Source: Anoplolepis gracilipes (lineage: Eukaryota > Arthropoda > Insecta > Hymenoptera > Formicidae). Taken from it: DNA of 64,000 nt. The stretch covers positions 12,255,001-12,319,000 of the forward strand of contig NC_132979.1 in NCBI RefSeq assembly GCF_047496725.1, given 5' to 3'. Under the pieces are notes generated by a model. That model was not told the origin of the DNA, did no database searches, and worked only from the letters and a program-made list of their open reading frames with translations. A program made the translations under genes and the position numbers. Shown in pieces: positions 1-9,175 of this stretch; within the stretch, counting starts at the first letter, position 1, and every line of letters begins with the position of its first letter.

Positions 1-240
1 TTCATCTGTCGGACGACAGTCATATTCTCGAGCTTATCTCTGAACAGTTGCAATATATACCAAAGATTATTTTATTGAGACGGTTTAGCCGCTACGTGGA
101 ACGACTGTGGGACAAACTTCCCGACATATAAAGGCTGATTCTGAAGTACAACGGTATCCTAGATGTTTGTGACATTATAATTTACCGTGGCAGCAAACAC
201 ATATCGACGGTCCAGCACCATTTATTAAAAATTGCTACGA
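1..240. other. Upstream flank of the virion-gene block
   Basis: No ORF that I can support. The stretch leads into the phospholipase gene at 241 and is probably intergenic sequence of the Maverick-like element, whose left part lies outside the window. Confidence 0.4.
127..132 (+). promoter_or_regulatory. TATA-like box before virion genes
   Basis: A TATAAA hexamer sits 109 bases upstream of the first ATG (241) of the compact three-gene cluster. Spacing and position fit a promoter for it, but a lone TATAAA in AT-rich insect DNA is weak evidence. Confidence 0.25.
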
Positions 241-624
241 ATGTCAGCGAGAATTATAAGAGGTAGCGGTCTATTGAATCGTGCGATAAACGCGTTTCCT
301 ATCGAATTGTATATTCCTGGATATCAGTTTTGCGGACCGGGAATTCGTTTAAAAGAACGATTGGCTAGAGGCGATCGAGGTATCAATCCATTGAACGCTG
401 CGTATCGCGACCACGATATAGCTTACTCGCGAAGCAACGATCTCGGTGAACGACACGTTGCGGATCGTATACTAGCTGTGAAGGTGCGAGAACGTATTAC
501 CGCGAGAGATTCGACTCTTGGTGAAAGAGCGGCTGCTACGGCTGTTTGGACGGCCATGAAGGCAAAAACGAAATTTGGGATGGGAATGAAGATGAAAAAA
601 TCACCGAAAAAGAAAAAATGTTGA
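241..624 (+). CDS. Phospholipase A2-domain virion protein (Maverick/adintovirus type)
   Basis: The 127-residue product has a PLA2 core: a calcium-loop motif YQFCGPG near residues 28-34 and a catalytic His-Asp dyad in DHDIAYS about 27 residues later. This is the arrangement of the capsid-borne PLA2 of parvovirus VP1 and of the PLA2 proteins carried by adintoviruses. In those families it is thought to act on endosomal membrane lipids during entry. The tail (roughly residues 105-127) is very basic, KMKKSPKKKKC, resembling a nuclear localisation or DNA-binding tail. ATG 241 is chosen over the TTG at 232. The stop overlaps the next ATG by 7 bases (618-624), so both genes are probably read from one transcript. 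No internal stop is visible, and both catalytic residues are kept. Host-level activity is unknown; this is an integrated copy. Confidence 0.8.
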   Translation: MSARIIRGSGLLNRAINAFPIELYIPGYQFCGPGIRLKERLARGDRGINPLNAAYRDHDIAYSRSNDLGERHVADRILAVKVRERITARDSTLGERAAATAVWTAMKAKTKFGMGMKMKKSPKKKKC

Positions 625-872
625 AAAAACGAATACTTCCAGTAGCGAAGCGTGGTGGTATTTTACCGATTTTACCATTGTTGGGAGTAGTCGGTTCTTT
701 GGCTGGTGGAGCAGCGGGAATCGCAAAGGCTGTAAACGACAGCAAGGCCGTGCAACGCCAATTCGAAGAAATGCAACGTCACAATCGTGCTATGGAAGGT
801 CGTGGACTTTATCTCGCTCCATACAAGCGTGGACGGGAGTTGTCAACGACTGCTAAGAAAAAAAAACGTTAA
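618..872 (+). CDS. Small basic/hydrophobic virion core protein (adenovirus X-like)
   Basis: An 84-residue protein starting at ATG 618. It has a basic start (MLKKRILPVAKR), then a Gly/Ala/Leu-rich hydrophobic segment (GGILPILPLLGVVGSLAGG), a charged helix, the motif GRGLYLAPYKRG, and a lysine tail. The glycine-rich hydrophobic segment after a basic stretch is the feature shared with adenovirus X/Mu and VI precursor proteins and with the small core protein of adintoviruses and Mavericks. It probably condenses DNA or lines the capsid, and may be cut by the protease encoded next to it. The longer reading back to 546 overlaps the phospholipase gene in another frame and is unlikely. Gap to the protease gene is 2 bases. 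Assignment by motif is good; detailed function is inference. Confidence 0.65.
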   Translation: MLKKRILPVAKRGGILPILPLLGVVGSLAGGAAGIAKAVNDSKAVQRQFEEMQRHNRAMEGRGLYLAPYKRGRELSTTAKKKKR

Positions 873-874
873 AA

Positions 875-1246
875 ATGCCTGCGGGTGTAACAACTAACGT
901 ACAATTGGAACAACTTGCAAGACGTATGCGCATACCTTTCTTTAGAGACGTTTTCATGCGCAATAATTTACCGATAAGCGGCGTGCGACGAAACGAGAGC
1001 TGCATTGTCAATTTGGACGACGTTGAGGGTCCTGGTACTCATTGGGTAGCATACGCAAAGAGGGGAGATAATGTTGTGTATTTTGACAGTTTTGGAAATC
1101 TTCGACCGCCCGAGGAATTGGTGCAATATTTTGGACAGAATGTAACAAGAATTGAATACAATCATGCGTCTTATCAAAATTATAATCAGAGTATTTGCGG
1201 ACAATTGTATCTACAATTTCTTCAAACGATTAAATTTAAAGCCTAA
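875..1246 (+). CDS. Adenain-type cysteine protease (Maverick)
   Basis: A 123-residue protein with the adenovirus-protease (C5/Ulp1-like) triad in order: His56 in GTHWVAY, Asp71 in YFDSFG, and Cys108 in SICGQLYLQFL, with a Gln/Asn-rich stretch just before the Cys for the oxyanion hole. In adenoviruses and Mavericks this enzyme matures capsid precursors. It is shorter than adenovirus protease (about 200 residues) and stops soon after the catalytic Cys helix, which is common in insect copies. The start ATG is 2 bases after the stop of the core protein, so the three genes form a tight cluster. No frameshift or missing residue is seen, so this copy may be recently integrated or under constraint. 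The family call is firm. Confidence 0.85.
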   Translation: MPAGVTTNVQLEQLARRMRIPFFRDVFMRNNLPISGVRRNESCIVNLDDVEGPGTHWVAYAKRGDNVVYFDSFGNLRPPEELVQYFGQNVTRIEYNHASYQNYNQSICGQLYLQFLQTIKFKA

Positions 1247-1275
1247 CACTCTACTGTCGTGACTCAGTATTCGAC

Positions 1276-2001
1276 ATGTCACTGACACTTACATTGACTG
1301 GTAGGAGTAGCGTTCTTGCCGTAAGCTACTTTCCAGCCATAGATTTGAATTGATGATGATTACAAACTTGGTTTAACGGATTTTGAAACTTATCATACGA
1401 TACCGAACGTGAATTCCTCGAATAATAAATTTTACTTTGACAATGACGACAAGGAAATTACGATTCCCGAAGGATCGTACGAATTGCATGGTATAAATGA
1501 ATATTTAATGCATGCAATTTTACAATACGATTCCCACAACATTGTTAATAACAATGATGAGAAGAAATATTCAACAGTGATTCGCGCTAATCATAATACG
1601 TTGAAAAGTGAAATTAAATGCACATACAAAATAAATTTTAATAAGCCCAACAATATAGGATCGTTGTTAGGATTCTCGAATCGTGTATTGCAGCCGCGGA
1701 AATAATACGAATCGGATGTACTGATAAATATTATTAACGTAAACATTATTCGTATAGAATGCAGTGTGACCGCTGGTGCATATAGCAATAGTAAGCGCGT
1801 ACACACGATACATGACTTTTCTCCGAGCGTACCACCGGGAATAAGATATCGGAAACGCGCGTGCAAATCATTTATCTACCGATCGTCGTGCGAAGCAACA
1901 CTGATTTAATGATACGTGTTGTGGATCAGGAGGGTCGATTGCTCGATTTTCGAGGAGAGGAAATTACCGTACGATTGCACGTACGACGACGTCAAAAATA
2001 G
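1276..2001 (+). pseudogene. Penton-like minor capsid protein, broken
   Basis: From ATG 1276 the frame is open to about 1350, where a one-base shift leads into the open stretch that includes 1409-1702 (ITIPEGSYELHG and GSLLGFSNRVL segments). A TAA at 1703-1705 breaks the same frame, which then stays open to about 1860. A second shift leads to a closing segment (LLDFRGEEITVRLHVRR) ending at TAG 1999-2001. The order of segments and the place between protease and major capsid gene match the single-jelly-roll minor capsid (penton) protein of insect Maverick/adintovirus elements. Three lesions mean it cannot be expressed whole. The identity as penton is from recalled family resemblance and synteny, not from a visible catalytic motif. 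Confidence 0.6.
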
Positions 2002-2056
2002 TATGCTCGTGTTGAATGAAATGGAACACGCGAGAGATAATATCTTTACGAGGGAC

Positions 2057-2922
2057 TGTGACGGCACACCGTCACTAGCGGTCGCGGAGCCGAACGCCCG
2101 CTCCGAATTTTGCGACCCGGCGCCCATGGACGCCCCACTGCGCGAACTATCGCGCACGCCACTGGGATCCCCCTCTCTCTCGCTTTGGAGCGAGAGAGAG
2201 GGAAGGCTCCCAGGTATATAAGCCCGACCGATCAACGACCAGACACCTGTCCTGATCTCGAATCCGGCCGGGCAAGAGCCTCAGAGCTAAGCTCTGAAGC
2301 GAAGCAAACAGCTAGATTCGCTCCTCTCTCTAAGTTGCTGACCGTTGATCCGGGAGAAGGGTGTTCTCTTCTTCTGCCGGGTGTTCTCTTCTTCTGCCGG
2401 GTGTTCCCGGTGACCGACTCCATTGTCGACCACGCGATCCGGGAGGAGGGTGTGCTCTCCTTCTGCCGGGTGTTCCCGGCGGTCGCCAGCAGCGCGCCAG
2501 ATTGCCGCCCCGGCGGCCCGCTCGCGAAGAACAGCGCCGCGAACAGCGTGCCCCCACGGCGACTCGCCAAATTGTATATAGTCGCGTTGCACCGCGAACC
2601 GTTGCGCACCCGCCTAGCCCGTAAGATCTTACATGCACGGCGACCCGCTCGCAACCGCTCGCCTAGCTTGTCACTGACCGCACGCCTAGCTTGTAGCTAC
2701 CTGCACGCCTAGCTTGTAAGTACACACACTTCCCCAACACACACCTCACACGGACATTAAATACACATGTATATAGCACACGTCCCAACCTCATGTAAAT
2801 ACTATCATTAATAAAACCATTGTCATCCGAAAACCCGGTCTCGTCAATTGGAGTCTTCCCCTTCTCCCGAGTCCTGGAACCGACGAGCTTGTCCGAGACG
2901 TCGGGAAAGGTGCACCGTTACA
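2057..2922 (+). mobile_element. Solo LTR with 4-bp target duplication
   Basis: An 866-bp unit starts TGTGACGG and ends CCGTTACA, so it has TG...CA ends with near-inverted termini. It is flanked by GGAC at 2053-2056 and 2923-2926. GC content is much higher than in the surrounding capsid genes. It contains TATATAA (2215-2221), an AATAAA (2810-2815), a 20-bp tandem repeat (GGGTGTTCTCTTCTTCTGCC, from about 2361) and three copies of CGCCTAGCTTGT near 2645-2717. All long reading frames inside it are shadows of this GC-rich sequence. The 4-bp duplication is typical of Ty3/gypsy. The internal region was lost by LTR-LTR recombination. Confidence 0.88.
2215..2221 (+). promoter_or_regulatory. LTR TATA box
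   Basis: TATATAA followed by a GC-rich stretch and, about 590 bases on, an AATAAA signal at 2810-2815. This gives the U3-R-U5 order expected of an LTR read on the plus strand. The promoter lies inside the virion-gene block and points toward the capsid gene. Confidence 0.55.
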
Positions 2923-3056
2923 GGACAATACTTTTGTGAAGAGGCGAGCGGTGTCTGATGACAATAATCAAGTGTCTGGTTACGCTAAAAAGCTCAGCGC
3001 GTTGAATCGTGAATTTTTAAAGTCTTTGGGATTTGTCGTACGAAATAATTGAAAGA

Positions 3057-4223
3057 ATGATTGATATTTTAAACATTGGAAGCGAACCGATCTTTGACGA
3101 TTGTATAGTAAAGATTGAAACTCATACATACAATCCATACGCAAATACAACACTTGGATATAGCGATGAGATACGGATACCTATGCAGCATCAGGATTTG
3201 TATACGTTGCCGTGCGAAAGCTTTCTTTACGTCGAGAGAAAATTGACGATAAGGAAAAAGGATGAACTAATGATATTGGGAAATAATTGCGTTGCATTCA
3301 TGTTTGATGAACTTCGATATGAACTCAACGGTATGGAAATTGATCGCAACAGAAACATTGGAATAACTTGCACGATTAAAAACATTTCCCTTACACAAGA
3401 GAGAAGTAAAATCTTGCACAACGCTGCGTGGAATATAGTTGCAAATAATGGTGGTGAAGGTTACTTCAATTTTTGCGTGCCGCTCAACATGTTGCTTGGA
3501 TTTTGCGAGGATTATAAGCGCGTTGTGATTAACGTTCGTCATGAATTGATTCTAATACGTTCACGCAACGACAACAATTGTCTATTTGGAGCTCAGGCTG
3601 CTGAAGCTGAGATTGAATTACACAAAATACAATGGCGTATGCCTCACGTAATATTGAACGAAATTAGTAAACTGTCCTTGCTACGAGCGTTGGAGAGCGG
3701 TAGATACTTGAACATAAGTTTCCGCTCGTGGGATCTATACGAATTTCCTTTGCTACACAGTACGACTAAGCATTCGTGGACTGTGAAAACTGCCTCTCAG
3801 CTGAAGAAACCGCGATATGTAATCTTTGCACTACAGACTGATAGAAAAAATGTCGCGTCGAAAGATATTACCAAATTCGACGACTGCAAATTGACAAACG
3901 TTAAACTCTATCTAAGCTCTGAATTTTATCCATATGATGATTTAAATTTGGATTTTGATAAAAAGAGATACGCTATCTTATTTGACATGTACGCGCGTTT
4001 TCGTAAATCTTATTACAGATGCAATAATGATAATGTATTATTTACCATGGCAAAATTTCTAGAGTGCGGTCCTCTCATGATCATTGACTGCTCGCGACAA
4101 AACGAGTCTGTCAAAAATGCTACCGTGGACGTAAAGATAGAACTTGAATGTAAGCAAGACGTACCCGCAAATACTACCGCATATTATCTCATCATGATCG
4201 CATTGTTGAATATAACCCGTTGA
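3057..4223 (+). CDS. Major capsid (hexon-like) protein of Maverick/adintovirus type
   Basis: A 388-residue ORF from ATG 3057. An earlier TTG at 3033 is in frame, but the second copy (minus strand, start 60115) begins at the position matching ATG 3057. Segments such as EPIFDDCIVKIETHTYNPYA, DLYTLPCESFLYVE and FNFCVPLNMLLGFCEDYKR are shared with the copy at 59385-60115 and with the insect protein family often labelled F54H12.2-like. Studies of Polintons/adintoviruses assign that family to the double-jelly-roll capsid protein. It is rich in beta-prone stretches with no signal peptide or membrane segment. The frame has no stop. At 388 residues it is short for a hexon-like protein (often 450-600), so the C-terminus may be lost or this may be the insect-specific length. 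The family match is strong; the capsid role rests on published family assignment. Confidence 0.72.
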   Translation: MIDILNIGSEPIFDDCIVKIETHTYNPYANTTLGYSDEIRIPMQHQDLYTLPCESFLYVERKLTIRKKDELMILGNNCVAFMFDELRYELNGMEIDRNRNIGITCTIKNISLTQERSKILHNAAWNIVANNGGEGYFNFCVPLNMLLGFCEDYKRVVINVRHELILIRSRNDNNCLFGAQAAEAEIELHKIQWRMPHVILNEISKLSLLRALESGRYLNISFRSWDLYEFPLLHSTTKHSWTVKTASQLKKPRYVIFALQTDRKNVASKDITKFDDCKLTNVKLYLSSEFYPYDDLNLDFDKKRYAILFDMYARFRKSYYRCNNDNVLFTMAKFLECGPLMIIDCSRQNESVKNATVDVKIELECKQDVPANTTAYYLIMIALLNITR

Positions 4224-4350
4224 CAAATGTTGTCAGTAAAATTACATGAATCAGGAATAATCCCCTCCAATGTTATAACATTATAAAACTAGCGATACTC
4301 GATGATCAACATCAGTCGTCCGTCGTAGTTCTCGCCAATATCATTTCATT

Positions 4351-4869
4351 ATGGTTGTGCCAACGTTTGTGGAGCTGCAAGGATTTATCGTTGGAGGAAA
4401 GTTTATCGTGAAAGAAATTGCGATTCTGACAAAGGGTTCTGTACTCTCTCATTATATTTTTACGAGTCTTACACCATTCCGTTTGTTTACGTGATCTGAG
4501 AGATCTCAAGTTGCATGGTTGATTGGAAAACATCACAATCTGCAATGGGAAGATGGAAACATTCCATACTACAGAGCCAAACGTTTAATCACTGACGTCG
4601 TGACGTTGAAAGATGCATCTCCTCGAGTGTATGTCAAAGGACATGAAAAACGAGAATGGTTGGCAAATTTACTGGAAGACAATGTGAAAATCGGTCTTAT
4701 TATCGAGACATTGGATAACAACTATGATGACGTTCCTGCTTTAGATAAATTAGATGCTACTCTGCGTTGCGATAGACATGTACGAAATTGTGCTTTACAA
4801 AATGTATTTAAATTATTCAATTGGTGGTCAAATCATCATCATAAAGGTTCGACCAATCCATATTTATAA
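4351..4869 (+). pseudogene. Conserved insect Maverick-associated ORF, one stop
   Basis: ATG 4351 opens a frame of 172 codons interrupted only by TGA 4492-4494. The first part reads VPTFVELQGFIVGGKFIVKE and the second has HHNLQWEDGNIPYYRAKRL and ASPRVYVKGHEKREWLANLL. I recognise the style of a protein family that recurs in insect genomes near transposons and Mavericks, but no established function. A nuclease-like fold could be imagined, but no catalytic set can be pointed to. The same phase before and after TGA suggests a single point mutation in an otherwise intact gene, the same lesion type seen at 1703. It lies 128 bases after the capsid gene on the same strand. Confidence 0.45.
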
Positions 4870-5591
4870 TGAACTATTGTTACAATACATGTGTGTTATT
4901 ATCTTTTTTTATCCTCTCCTTGTAACATGTATTATATTACAGTACGTGATACATTTTATTAGTCTGCATTTTAGCAGACAATAAACGTGGAATATTTGAC
5001 ATCTTTAAACGCAAAAAATGTCAAAATTTATGTCGTTCATGGTTCGCTTGTTGTTGATCGACGTTTGTTTGATGTACGATAGTGGTTCAAACATGGTTCG
5101 ATAGGTGTTCATCGCGGTTCGATAGGTGTTTGTTTGATGTATGATAGTGGTTGGATCGATCTGGAGCAAGTATTATATCTCTTATCCATGTCTTGGCCAC
5201 GTATACATCTGTGTGGTGAATATTACATTTCGTGGTGCAGCTGAATCTGGTATTATATTTCAAGTCATGATATTAAGATATTTATTTGATGTATGATAGA
5301 GTTTAAACATATTTAGGTCGATGTTGATCAATGTTTCAATAGATGTCTGATGCTTATTTAATTGTGACACTATTTAATTATAATTATCTGTATGAATGCT
5401 GTGTGGAGCGATAGTTTGCGTCAGCTTTTAATTTTTTTATCAGCTGTGAAGAGTAAGCATTTATTGCTAACTCTTATGTCATGCACATCCCCTACCTATT
5501 TTTTACCGAGATGTTACCTAGCTCTCGCTGGAGCTGGCATAAAGTGCCTGTCTGTTGACGAGTGAGTGAAGTTAATTTTCTAAAGCTAAAA
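4870..5591. other. Non-coding gap with degenerate 65-bp repeat
   Basis: No gene seen. A 25-bp motif, GTTTGTTTGATGTAYGATAG followed by TGGTT, occurs at 5063-5087 and 5128-5152 (period 65), with a weaker third copy near 5280. The rest is AT-rich. This may be the flank of the Maverick insertion. Confidence 0.5.
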
Positions 5592-6171
5592 ATGTCACAA
5601 GTAGTGGCGTTCATTGAGGCGATGAGTCGGGATACCGTCGCCTTCGGCTTCCGGAGGGGATTGCCCATCGCCGCCGGTCACTTCGGCGAGCGCGAAATTT
5701 GGCCCGCGCTCTGTTACAGGCGTTATTGGACGTTTTATTCGGAGATGTAAGTAGTTTTTATTATTATTTTATACGCTTTTTTATTTGTAATATATTTATA
5801 ATATATTTTATATTTATATTTATTATTTTTTTCTTAGATTTTCCAAATAAATACGTATTCGATCCCTGGATACATCAACATAGCGCACAGGGAGGAGGTG
5901 CGCTGGGTGCGGGCCTACCGTAAGGAGAGCGCCGAATGGTAGAATTTTTGGGGCGATGGCTCCGGGGCCCGAGATCTCGACGTGGAGTATGCGCATATGT
6001 ATGCGGATATCTTCTACCTCCGCAGATTATTCGGAGAGGAGCCCCTCGTATTGTAAGTATGCTCAAATTAAAAAAATTTTTTTAAAGTACTAATAAAAAT
6101 GTTTATTTTTTTTCCGTTACAGACGCAGCCGTCACGAGTTCCCCCTCCGCATAGCTCCTACCGATTTTTAA
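5592..6171 (+). pseudogene. Decayed three-exon gene, function unknown
   Basis: Exon 1 (5592-5746) encodes a segment with DTVAFGFRRGLPIAAGHFGE and EIWPALCYRRYW. It ends at a consensus donor GTAAGT (5747). An AT-rich 91-bp intron ends TTCTTAG at 5837. Exon 2 (5838-6052) reads NTYSIPGYINIAHREEVRW ... EYAHMYADIFYLRRLFGEE and ends at GTAAGTATG. A 70-bp intron ends CGTTACAG at 6122. Exon 3 (6123-6171) closes in matching phase with SRHEFPLRIAPTDF and TAA. Exon 2 has a TAG at 5940-5942 in its open frame, and the exon 1/2 phases differ by one base, so the gene is dead. Exons are GC-richer than introns, as expected of once-coding sequence. I do not recognise the protein family. Confidence 0.45.
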
Positions 6172-6880
6172 TTTTTAAGTTTTATATTTAATTATTTTTT
6201 TACATCTTGTTAGATTTTAGATTTAATATTTTAGTTTTTTATTATATTTTATATCTTTTTTATTATATTTTATATTTTTATATTTTATATTTTTAAATTT
6301 TATACTTTCATATTTTATATTTAATATTTAATATTTTATATTTTATATCTTTTTTATATTTTTAATTTTATATTATATTTTTATTTTTAAAACACACACA
6401 CACTTTTCTGATTAAAAATTATATTTATAAGATACGTGTATTGTGCTTTGCGCCTTCTTCATCAATCCTATCCTTGTTCCACCACATATTATATAATTAA
6501 TAATAATAATAATAATATTTTTACTAACTCTTTAGGACCGTAAGTTTGGCTAGCTTGTATTTTTTTTAGAAAACCAAGCATGTAAAATAAATTTCTTTTG
6601 AAAGACAAAAAATATAAGATAATAAATTTCCAAGTTGAATACTGAATTTTGAGATTATAATTTAATATAATAAACTTAACATAAAAATAAATATATTTTC
6701 TCGCGTACGCTTTAGCCTCCGTCTTATCGCGCTTTCGCTATCCTTTTTCCTCACCTTCCTTCTTTCTCTCTCACACTATCTTCCTATTGTAATCTTCTCT
6801 TCCCACCACGTGCGCTCTCCTTGTCTTATGTTATGTACAATGCACATAGCGCTGTCCTTATCCTATCCTATACCACACGT
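6172..6880. other. AT-rich low-complexity stretch
   Basis: Runs of TTTTATATTTTATATTT variants fill 6172-6395, followed by a short CA run (6401-6412), a TAA-type run near 6500, and then a pyrimidine-rich region from about 6720. No gene seen. Confidence 0.6.
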
Positions 6881-7084
6881 CTATCGCGCCGTCTCCGTCT
6901 ACTGCGTTGCGAACGCCTATCGCGCCGTCTCCGTCTACCGCGTTGCGAACGCCTATCGCGCCGTTTCTCTCTATCGCGTTGCGAACGTCTATCGCACCGT
7001 CTCTCTCTATCGCGTCGCGAACACCTATCGCGCCGTCTCTCTCTATCGCGTCGCGAACACCTATCGCGCCGTTTCTCTCTATCC
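6881..7084 (+). repeat. 36-bp minisatellite, about 5.7 copies
   Basis: Units start CTATCGCGCCGT at 6881, 6917, 6953, 6989, 7025 and a partial one at 7061, each 36 bp and differing by a few bases. Because 36 is divisible by 3, several frames stay open through it, which explains the long arginine/serine-type ORFs here on both strands. I see no sign of a real gene. Confidence 0.85.
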
Positions 7085-7112
7085 CTCTCCCTACTCACGG
7101 ACCCATCGGTTA

Positions 7113-7335
7113 TGCCGCGGACCTCTCTTCCCTCTCCGTAAACCCCTCGTCACTGGTCGTGCCGCGGACCTCTCTTCCCTCTCCGCTGCCCCCTCGCCTA
7201 CCAGCTGCGTCGCGGACCTCTTCCCCTTCTCCGCGTACCCCTTGCCTACCAACCGCGCCGCGGACCTACGGCTGTGTCGCGGACCTTTTCCCCTCTCGGC
7301 GTACCCCTCGCCTACCAACCGCGCTGCGGACCTGC
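7113..7335 (+). repeat. About 48-bp GC-rich minisatellite
   Basis: Units built on GCCGCGGACCTCTCTTCCCC then a CTCGCCTACCAACC-like end recur at about 7113, 7161, 7208, 7255, 7273 and 7321. One shortened unit is present near 7255-7272. It follows the 36-bp array directly, so two unrelated minisatellites are adjacent. Confidence 0.75.
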
Positions 7336-7530
7336 GTGACGTCATCCACCGCGCCCGCGGTTCCCCCGCCCCTCCTCGAGCTCCTGGGTTAGAACTCTCA
7401 TATACATACTACTATATTATTATTATAGTTTAATTATTGCAACTTGTTACTGTCATTTATGAATTTATAATTCTCTTCCCTCATGGTTCGTTATAATTTT
7501 ACTTTAGCATAGGAGGCTAGCTCTCTTTCC

Positions 7531-7533
<3 letters not shown>

Positions 7534-7566
<33 letters not shown>
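7534..7566. repeat. TA microsatellite
   Basis: A run of about 16 TA units next to the left end of the BEL/Pao element. It may mark the AT-rich target the element inserted into. Confidence 0.9.
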
Positions 7567-7570
<4 letters not shown>

Positions 7571-7574
7571 ATGT

Positions 7575-7668
7575 TGTTCGCGAGTTAAGCTAAATTAGCG
7601 AGTGAGGGGAGTTCCTCGATTGTCGGGAGTGAAGGAGAGTCAGATCAGAGCACTCGGTGTATTCTGAG
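7575..7668 (-). repeat. Remnant of BEL/Pao 3' LTR
   Basis: These 94 bases match the start of the right LTR at 10539-10632 with about five differences, from TGTTCGCGAGTT to GTATTCTGAG. Past 7668 the sequence is pol, so this LTR lost its other 600 or so bases in the internal deletion. Confidence 0.85.
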
Positions 7669-7679
7669 TCAGACAGTGC

Positions 7680-8638
7680 TCAGGTGTCGACGTCCCGGGG
7701 TTCTCAGATGAGCTTTGCACAGGCTGGAGCGCTCGAAGCCATCGTCGACACCACGCGGTTACTCGCAGCAGCCGGCTTAACGAGGAGAACCGCAGCAGTT
7801 CCTCAGGCTCATCCGGGGTTGCTCGGCGATTTCGGACAGCATGGACTTGCGTACGCATCTCAGGGAGGTCCTCGACGAAAGATTGAGAGCGTCCTGGATG
7901 GAGTCGGCTCCAGTGAGGATGTCGTCCATATAGATCCGTCCCGGCGGAGAGCGGTCGCTCCCTGGGGGTAGCGTTTCTGCTCGTCATCAGCGAACTGTTT
8001 CATCGTGCGCATAGCCAGAAACGGAGCACAGGCGAGCCCGTAGGTCACCGTGTTGAGCTGGAAATCCGTGACCTTATCGCTTGAATTAGTCCGCCATAAT
8101 ATTCGCTGTACATTTTCTCCACGTCCGAGGCGAGGACGTACCGGTGAAGTCACCATCGAAGAAGGATGTCAGGGAGCGGCGGCAGTAGATTAAAGTCAAC
8201 GCGGAGGAATTGGTTCAGAGATTCTCCAGATGCGACGGAGGTGGAACCGTTGAAGACGACTCTGAGCTTGGTCGTCAAGCTGGACTCCCGTAGAACTCCG
8301 TAGTGAGGTAAGTAATTGAGAAGCGTTCGAGATGGAGGCGTCGGTTGAACGGGAGTCATGTGTCCGAGCTCTTCATACTGATGCATGAATTCAGTGTACA
8401 AGTTTTTCAGCTTTTTGTCTCTGCCGAGGCGCCGTTCCAAGCTGGTCAGGATGCGAAGCGCGGTGGAGCGAGTGGCCGTGAAGTCCGGTAGTGGTTCGAC
8501 GCAAGGAAGTCTCACCGTGTAGCGACCGTCGGCTGCGCGGCTGTGGGTCTTTACAAAGAAGTCCTCGCAAGCCTGATCGTCAGGAGATAGCGAGGCCAAG
8601 GCAGTGGGCACTTCGTTTTGTTGCCAGAAGCGGCGCAC
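7680..8638 (-). pseudogene. BEL/Pao reverse transcriptase fragment
   Basis: The frame 8638-8150 carries the Pao signature run: LRRFWQ-like start, YLPHYGVLRESS, TTKLRVVFNGSTSVASGES, LLPPLPDILLRW. The frame 8156-7860 continues with DFQLNTVTYGLACAPFLA. Further on, another frame has the catalytic YMDDILTG at about 7930. The order (fingers, palm, YMDD) is correct for RT on the minus strand. At least two frameshifts separate the parts. The gene stops where the LTR remnant begins, so RNase H and integrase are absent. Confidence 0.82.
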
Positions 8639-8639
8639 A

Positions 8640-9175
8640 GCAGCAGCTGGGCTTTATTCGACTTGGCAGTGATGGGCAGTCGCCTGAACGGCGTCGGCGG
8701 AGCCGCCTGCCGGGTCGGAAAGTATCCATCCTAAGGACGTTTTCTGTGCCACCGATTCTCGAGGGCCGCCCTTCAGGCCGGCTTGGATGATGACGGCATA
8801 GACGTCGGCAAGACATCTCCGAGCAAGACGTCCACTAGATCAGCGTCCAGGTACGCCGGATCGGCGAGCTCAAGCCCTTTCAGATGAGTCCAGGCACTTG
8901 AGTCTGCCTTAATACGGCCCTCGTAGATAGTGAGTCTAGGAAAAATCAAGGCGGAGGCGTGTAGGGACGGCCCTTCTCCCCGCGGGGCCAGGTTGAGGTG
9001 TACCTGCCCCCGAGCTAGGCCCGTCTGAATGCCGCCGACGCCAAATACGGCGATCGACGTAGGCGTTCGAGGTAGCCGCAACCACGAGCTAGAGACTCCG
9101 AAATAAGCGAAAACTCCGACCCCTGGTCGATCAGAGCACGAACCGGGTGGAGCTCGAAGGGATCGGCGACGTGAA
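8640..9175 (-). pseudogene. BEL/Pao aspartic protease and pre-RT linker
   Basis: The frame ending at 9015 has RALIDQGSEFSLISESLA, the D-x-G-[SA] active-site loop of Pao-type retropepsins, with Gln between Asp and Gly. Downstream parts (to 8640) are recognisable only in shifted frames. It follows the zinc-knuckle segment in the same frame, as expected for a gag-pol fusion. Frameshifts prevent a continuous product. Confidence 0.7.

Larger units (their letters stand above)
2003..3052 (+). pseudogene. Small Maverick ORF split by a solo LTR
   Basis: ATG 2003 opens one base after the penton stop. The frame runs 18 codons to 2056, where the solo LTR begins. Beyond the LTR and its duplicated GGAC, the same phase continues 42 codons from 2927 to TGA 3050-3052, five bases before the capsid ATG. 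The closing segment reads LNREFLKSLGFVVRN. A matching end (LNASNVAFLQSLGFAVRN) lies just upstream of the second capsid copy at about 60118-60176 on the minus strand. The ORF is therefore a conserved neighbour of the capsid gene. Its product is about 60 residues, basic, and of unknown role; a small virion or scaffolding protein is possible. Confidence 0.55.

Noticed and set aside
2110..2712. Overlapping long frames on both strands
   Set aside because: They lie inside a GC-rich solo LTR with clear ends and duplication; the products are low-complexity Arg/Pro/Ala strings.
6810..7433. A 207-codon frame and several overlapping ones
   Set aside because: They arise from minisatellites with period divisible by three; all frames give repetitive peptides.
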